From an uncultured Lachnospiraceae bacterium (lineage in GTDB: Bacteria; Bacillota; Clostridia; Lachnospirales; Lachnospiraceae), in NCBI GenBank assembly GCA_910577825.1, contig CAJTOK010000041.1:1-33668 (forward strand): a DNA stretch of 33,668 nucleotides. Direction: 5' to 3'. The notes beneath the pieces were generated by a model that made no database searches, was not told the DNA's origin, and worked only from the letters and a program-made list of their open reading frames with translations. Positions within the stretch are counted from its first letter, which is position 1, and each line of letters opens with the position of its first letter. Both the position numbers and the translations under genes were made by a program. This document shows positions 32,046 through 33,668 of the stretch, piece after piece.

Positions 32046-33518
32046 CCCCTCAAAAAACATTTTAATATTCTCTAAAATTCCCATATTTCTTCTTTTCAGG
32101 GTTTCTATAATTGTTAATATATTGCAGAACATTTCCTGTCCGGAAGTTTTTCTGAACCCTCCTGCCATTTTCTGTCGGTTTTTAACCTTGCGTAAATCCC
32201 TTTCTGACATATTATTGTCAAATGCTACATTAAAATCATATATAAAAAGCAGGTGGTTATCCATATATTTTTCAAGACGGTTTAGCAATGTTTTTTCTTC
32301 TTTCTGCGCATATCTGTGTTTTGTTTCTTTATTCTGCACCCTCCCATATGAAATAATCTCCATATACCTGTCCCTGTACCTTCTGGCAGCATCCTCTGGA
32401 AACTGTTTGTCCCCACTTTCAATGGCCTGCCTGCGTGCCTTGTTTAAACCACACAAAAAATCCATCATATCTCCAGACCATGTATTTCCTGTTTCTTTTG
32501 TATTTTTCCTCAGGTAACGTAACAGGTGGACATTATATTCCCCATGCCCTGTACCAAAATGGTACAGGGCTGTTTCATGGTCATGTACAAGTGTACCTGT
32601 ATATTTATTTAATAATCCTGTTTTTTCCAGGGATTTAACAGATTTGCTTCCCATTGCATGGTAAAAAGCTGTATCTGCAGAACTGAAGTTTCTTATATAA
32701 CCCTGTTTTTTATCCACATTTACATTGGTTGCATCTGTATATATTGTTTCCTGGCACATAAGGATGTCTTCAAGCTTTTCTATGGTATCCCTGGATTTTT
32801 CAGAAAATTCCCGGCAGAAATTATATACACTTCCTTCTGAAAGGCACAGCCCGCCATTACTTGCAGCATTAAGAAAAGAAGCTATCCTTTTGTTTGGCAT
32901 AACGCCTTCACTGTAAAGGACCGTTACAAGTGATTTTACTACTGGACCATATGTTACAGCACTGTGGTACTTTTCTGGTATATTAAACTTCCCATTTCCA
33001 TCTGCATATATCCTTACTTCTAAAACTGTCATTATAACATCAACATCTGCAACATATCTTGTTATATATTTCCTGTTTTGCTGGTTTCCAATTATCTTTA
33101 TCTTATGGCTGCATTTTCCAGACTTTATTTTTTCTTCTATAATTTTTCTTGTGAGCGTTGTCCCCTTATGTCCTTTTTGTCCGCCTGCTTTATTTCCTGT
33201 TTTTTTACGTCCATTGTATGTATTAACCCTTTTTCCGCTGTTTTTGTCTGATGATGGCGGCAGTGACGTATTAAAACTGTTGTTGTTTATTATTCCCTTA
33301 AGGCGTGCGTTTTCTTCCCTCAACATCTGGTTTTCTTCCTTCAGATGTCTGTTTTCTGCTTTAAGGGCTTTAATTTCTTCATTAAGGGCATATATTTTCT
33401 GTTCATAATCCCGTTCTATTTTTGCAATTTTTTCTTCTGATTTCTTTTCTACATTCTCAAGGCGTGCCATTACATCCATAAGCTGGTTATATATACTCTT
33501 TTCGTAATTTCCTCCCAT
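32028..33518 (-). CDS. tnpC: IS66-family transposase
   Basis: A 496-residue DDE transposase. A leucine/charged coiled coil (about 15-75, KALKAENRHLKEENQ) precedes the family linker NNNSFNTSLPPSSD and the RKKTGNKAGGQKGHKG basic patch. The catalytic domain shows the acidic residues in IYTDATNVNV, TLVHDHETALYHFG and FDNNMSERDLRKVKNRQK, the last also being the IS66 C-terminal hallmark. It is full length and looks intact. AAGGAGG lies 8 bases before ATG 33518. The gene fills almost the whole element, so transposition would not need the accessory proteins of larger IS66 members. Nothing suggests recent decay. Confidence 0.92.
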   Translation of the reverse strand: MGGNYEKSIYNQLMDVMARLENVEKKSEEKIAKIERDYEQKIYALNEEIKALKAENRHLKEENQMLREENARLKGIINNNSFNTSLPPSSDKNSGKRVNTYNGRKKTGNKAGGQKGHKGTTLTRKIIEEKIKSGKCSHKIKIIGNQQNRKYITRYVADVDVIMTVLEVRIYADGNGKFNIPEKYHSAVTYGPVVKSLVTVLYSEGVMPNKRIASFLNAASNGGLCLSEGSVYNFCREFSEKSRDTIEKLEDILMCQETIYTDATNVNVDKKQGYIRNFSSADTAFYHAMGSKSVKSLEKTGLLNKYTGTLVHDHETALYHFGTGHGEYNVHLLRYLRKNTKETGNTWSGDMMDFLCGLNKARRQAIESGDKQFPEDAARRYRDRYMEIISYGRVQNKETKHRYAQKEEKTLLNRLEKYMDNHLLFIYDFNVAFDNNMSERDLRKVKNRQKMAGGFRKTSGQEMFCNILTIIETLKRRNMGILENIKMFFEGTPVLL

Positions 33519-33595
33519 GTTGTCACGCCTCCTTCACTTTATATAATATTTTTATTTTACCATAAATTAAGTATAATTCCACATTTTTTTAGTGT

Positions 33596-33613
33596 TATTG
33601 GCTGAATAGTTAC
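33596..33613 (-). repeat. IS66 right terminal inverted repeat
   Basis: An exact inverted copy of the left repeat at 31981-31998, reading GTAACTATTCAGCCAATA on the minus strand. The 55 bases beyond it to the window end hold nothing recognisable. Confidence 0.88.
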
Positions 33614-33668
33614 CAATGTTTATTTGATATCTTTCCAAAATCCCACAGTATTCAGTTGTCAACGAATC

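Larger units (their letters stand above)
31981..33613. mobile_element. Complete IS66-family insertion sequence, single-ORF type
   Basis: The element is bounded by perfect 18-bp terminal inverted repeats beginning GTAA, as is usual for IS66 ends, and is 1633 bp long. It holds one transposase gene (tnpC type) and no tnpA or tnpB accessory genes, as in the ISBst12-like subgroup. The flanking 8-mers (GAATATAT and CAATGTTT) agree at only 5 positions, so no clean target duplication remains. Confidence 0.88.

Noticed and set aside
31973..33621. Possible 8-bp target duplication flanking the IS66 element.
   Set aside because: GAATATAT and CAATGTTT agree at only five positions; not a convincing duplication.
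1..33668. CRISPR arrays, tRNA, rRNA or prophage structural genes.
   Set aside because: No regularly spaced direct repeats, no cloverleaf or rRNA-like stretches and no phage structural proteins were seen; the two integrases stand without other phage genes.

Overview
The window looks like part of a low-GC Bacillota chromosome, most likely class Clostridia and plausibly a gut Lachnospiraceae. This rests on AT-rich DNA with standard-code ORFs, strong AGGAGG-type ribosome binding sites, and a typical clostridial gene set: pnp followed by a Gx-type transporter gene, a BaiN/RdsA flavoprotein, a BofC-like protein, a membrane MutS homologue, an EFR1 flavodoxin-ferredoxin, a Big_2-domain cysteine protease and an IS66 element. 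The genus is inference. I saw no rRNA, tRNA or CRISPR array.

Region 1 (1 to about 14.65 kb, all minus strand) is a surface-glycan operon read from right to left. Its promoter-proximal half encodes an unknown 156-aa protein, a fused nucleotidyltransferase-kinase, a KdsD-like SIS sugar-phosphate isomerase, a small HAD phosphatase, a GT9-like glycosyltransferase and a GT2 glycosyltransferase. Its promoter-distal half is far more AT-rich and encodes decorating enzymes: two sulfotransferases, a fucosyltransferase-like protein, an FkbM methyltransferase, a GT32/capsular-type glycosyltransferase and a second methyltransferase. Eight of these enzymes, plus one orphan fragment, carry the same small Rossmann-like domain, at either the N- or the C-terminus. 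Two of the genes are broken by single-base shifts in or just after that domain. The far end holds a degenerate integrase, the orphan fragment and a partial AAA-ATPase-like gene.

Region 2 (14.65 to 15.77 kb) is the most striking part. Two 28-bp sites, each 11-bp arm / 6-bp spacer / 11-bp arm, lie in inverted orientation 140 bp apart. Between them is a near-consensus promoter (TTGAAA, 17 bp, TATAAT) aimed at the glycan operon. An intact XerC/D-like tyrosine recombinase gene abuts the outer site. I read this as an invertible promoter switch that turns the glycan operon on and off, shown here in the ON orientation.

Region 3 (15.8 to 29.2 kb) is housekeeping and cell-surface: an SDR reductase, a BaiN-like flavoprotein, a BofC-like protein, a membrane MutS homologue, an NlpC/P60 hydrolase with SH3 domains, a plus-strand GT2 glycosyltransferase behind a structured leader, a large secreted papain-like protease with Ig-like repeats, the Gx transporter and pnp.

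Region 4 (29.4 to 33.67 kb) has a plus-strand pair (tandem-hemerythrin protein and EFR1 protein) that suggests O2/NO handling. A decayed HicA relic with an intact HicB antitoxin follows, and then a complete single-ORF IS66 element with 18-bp terminal inverted repeats.
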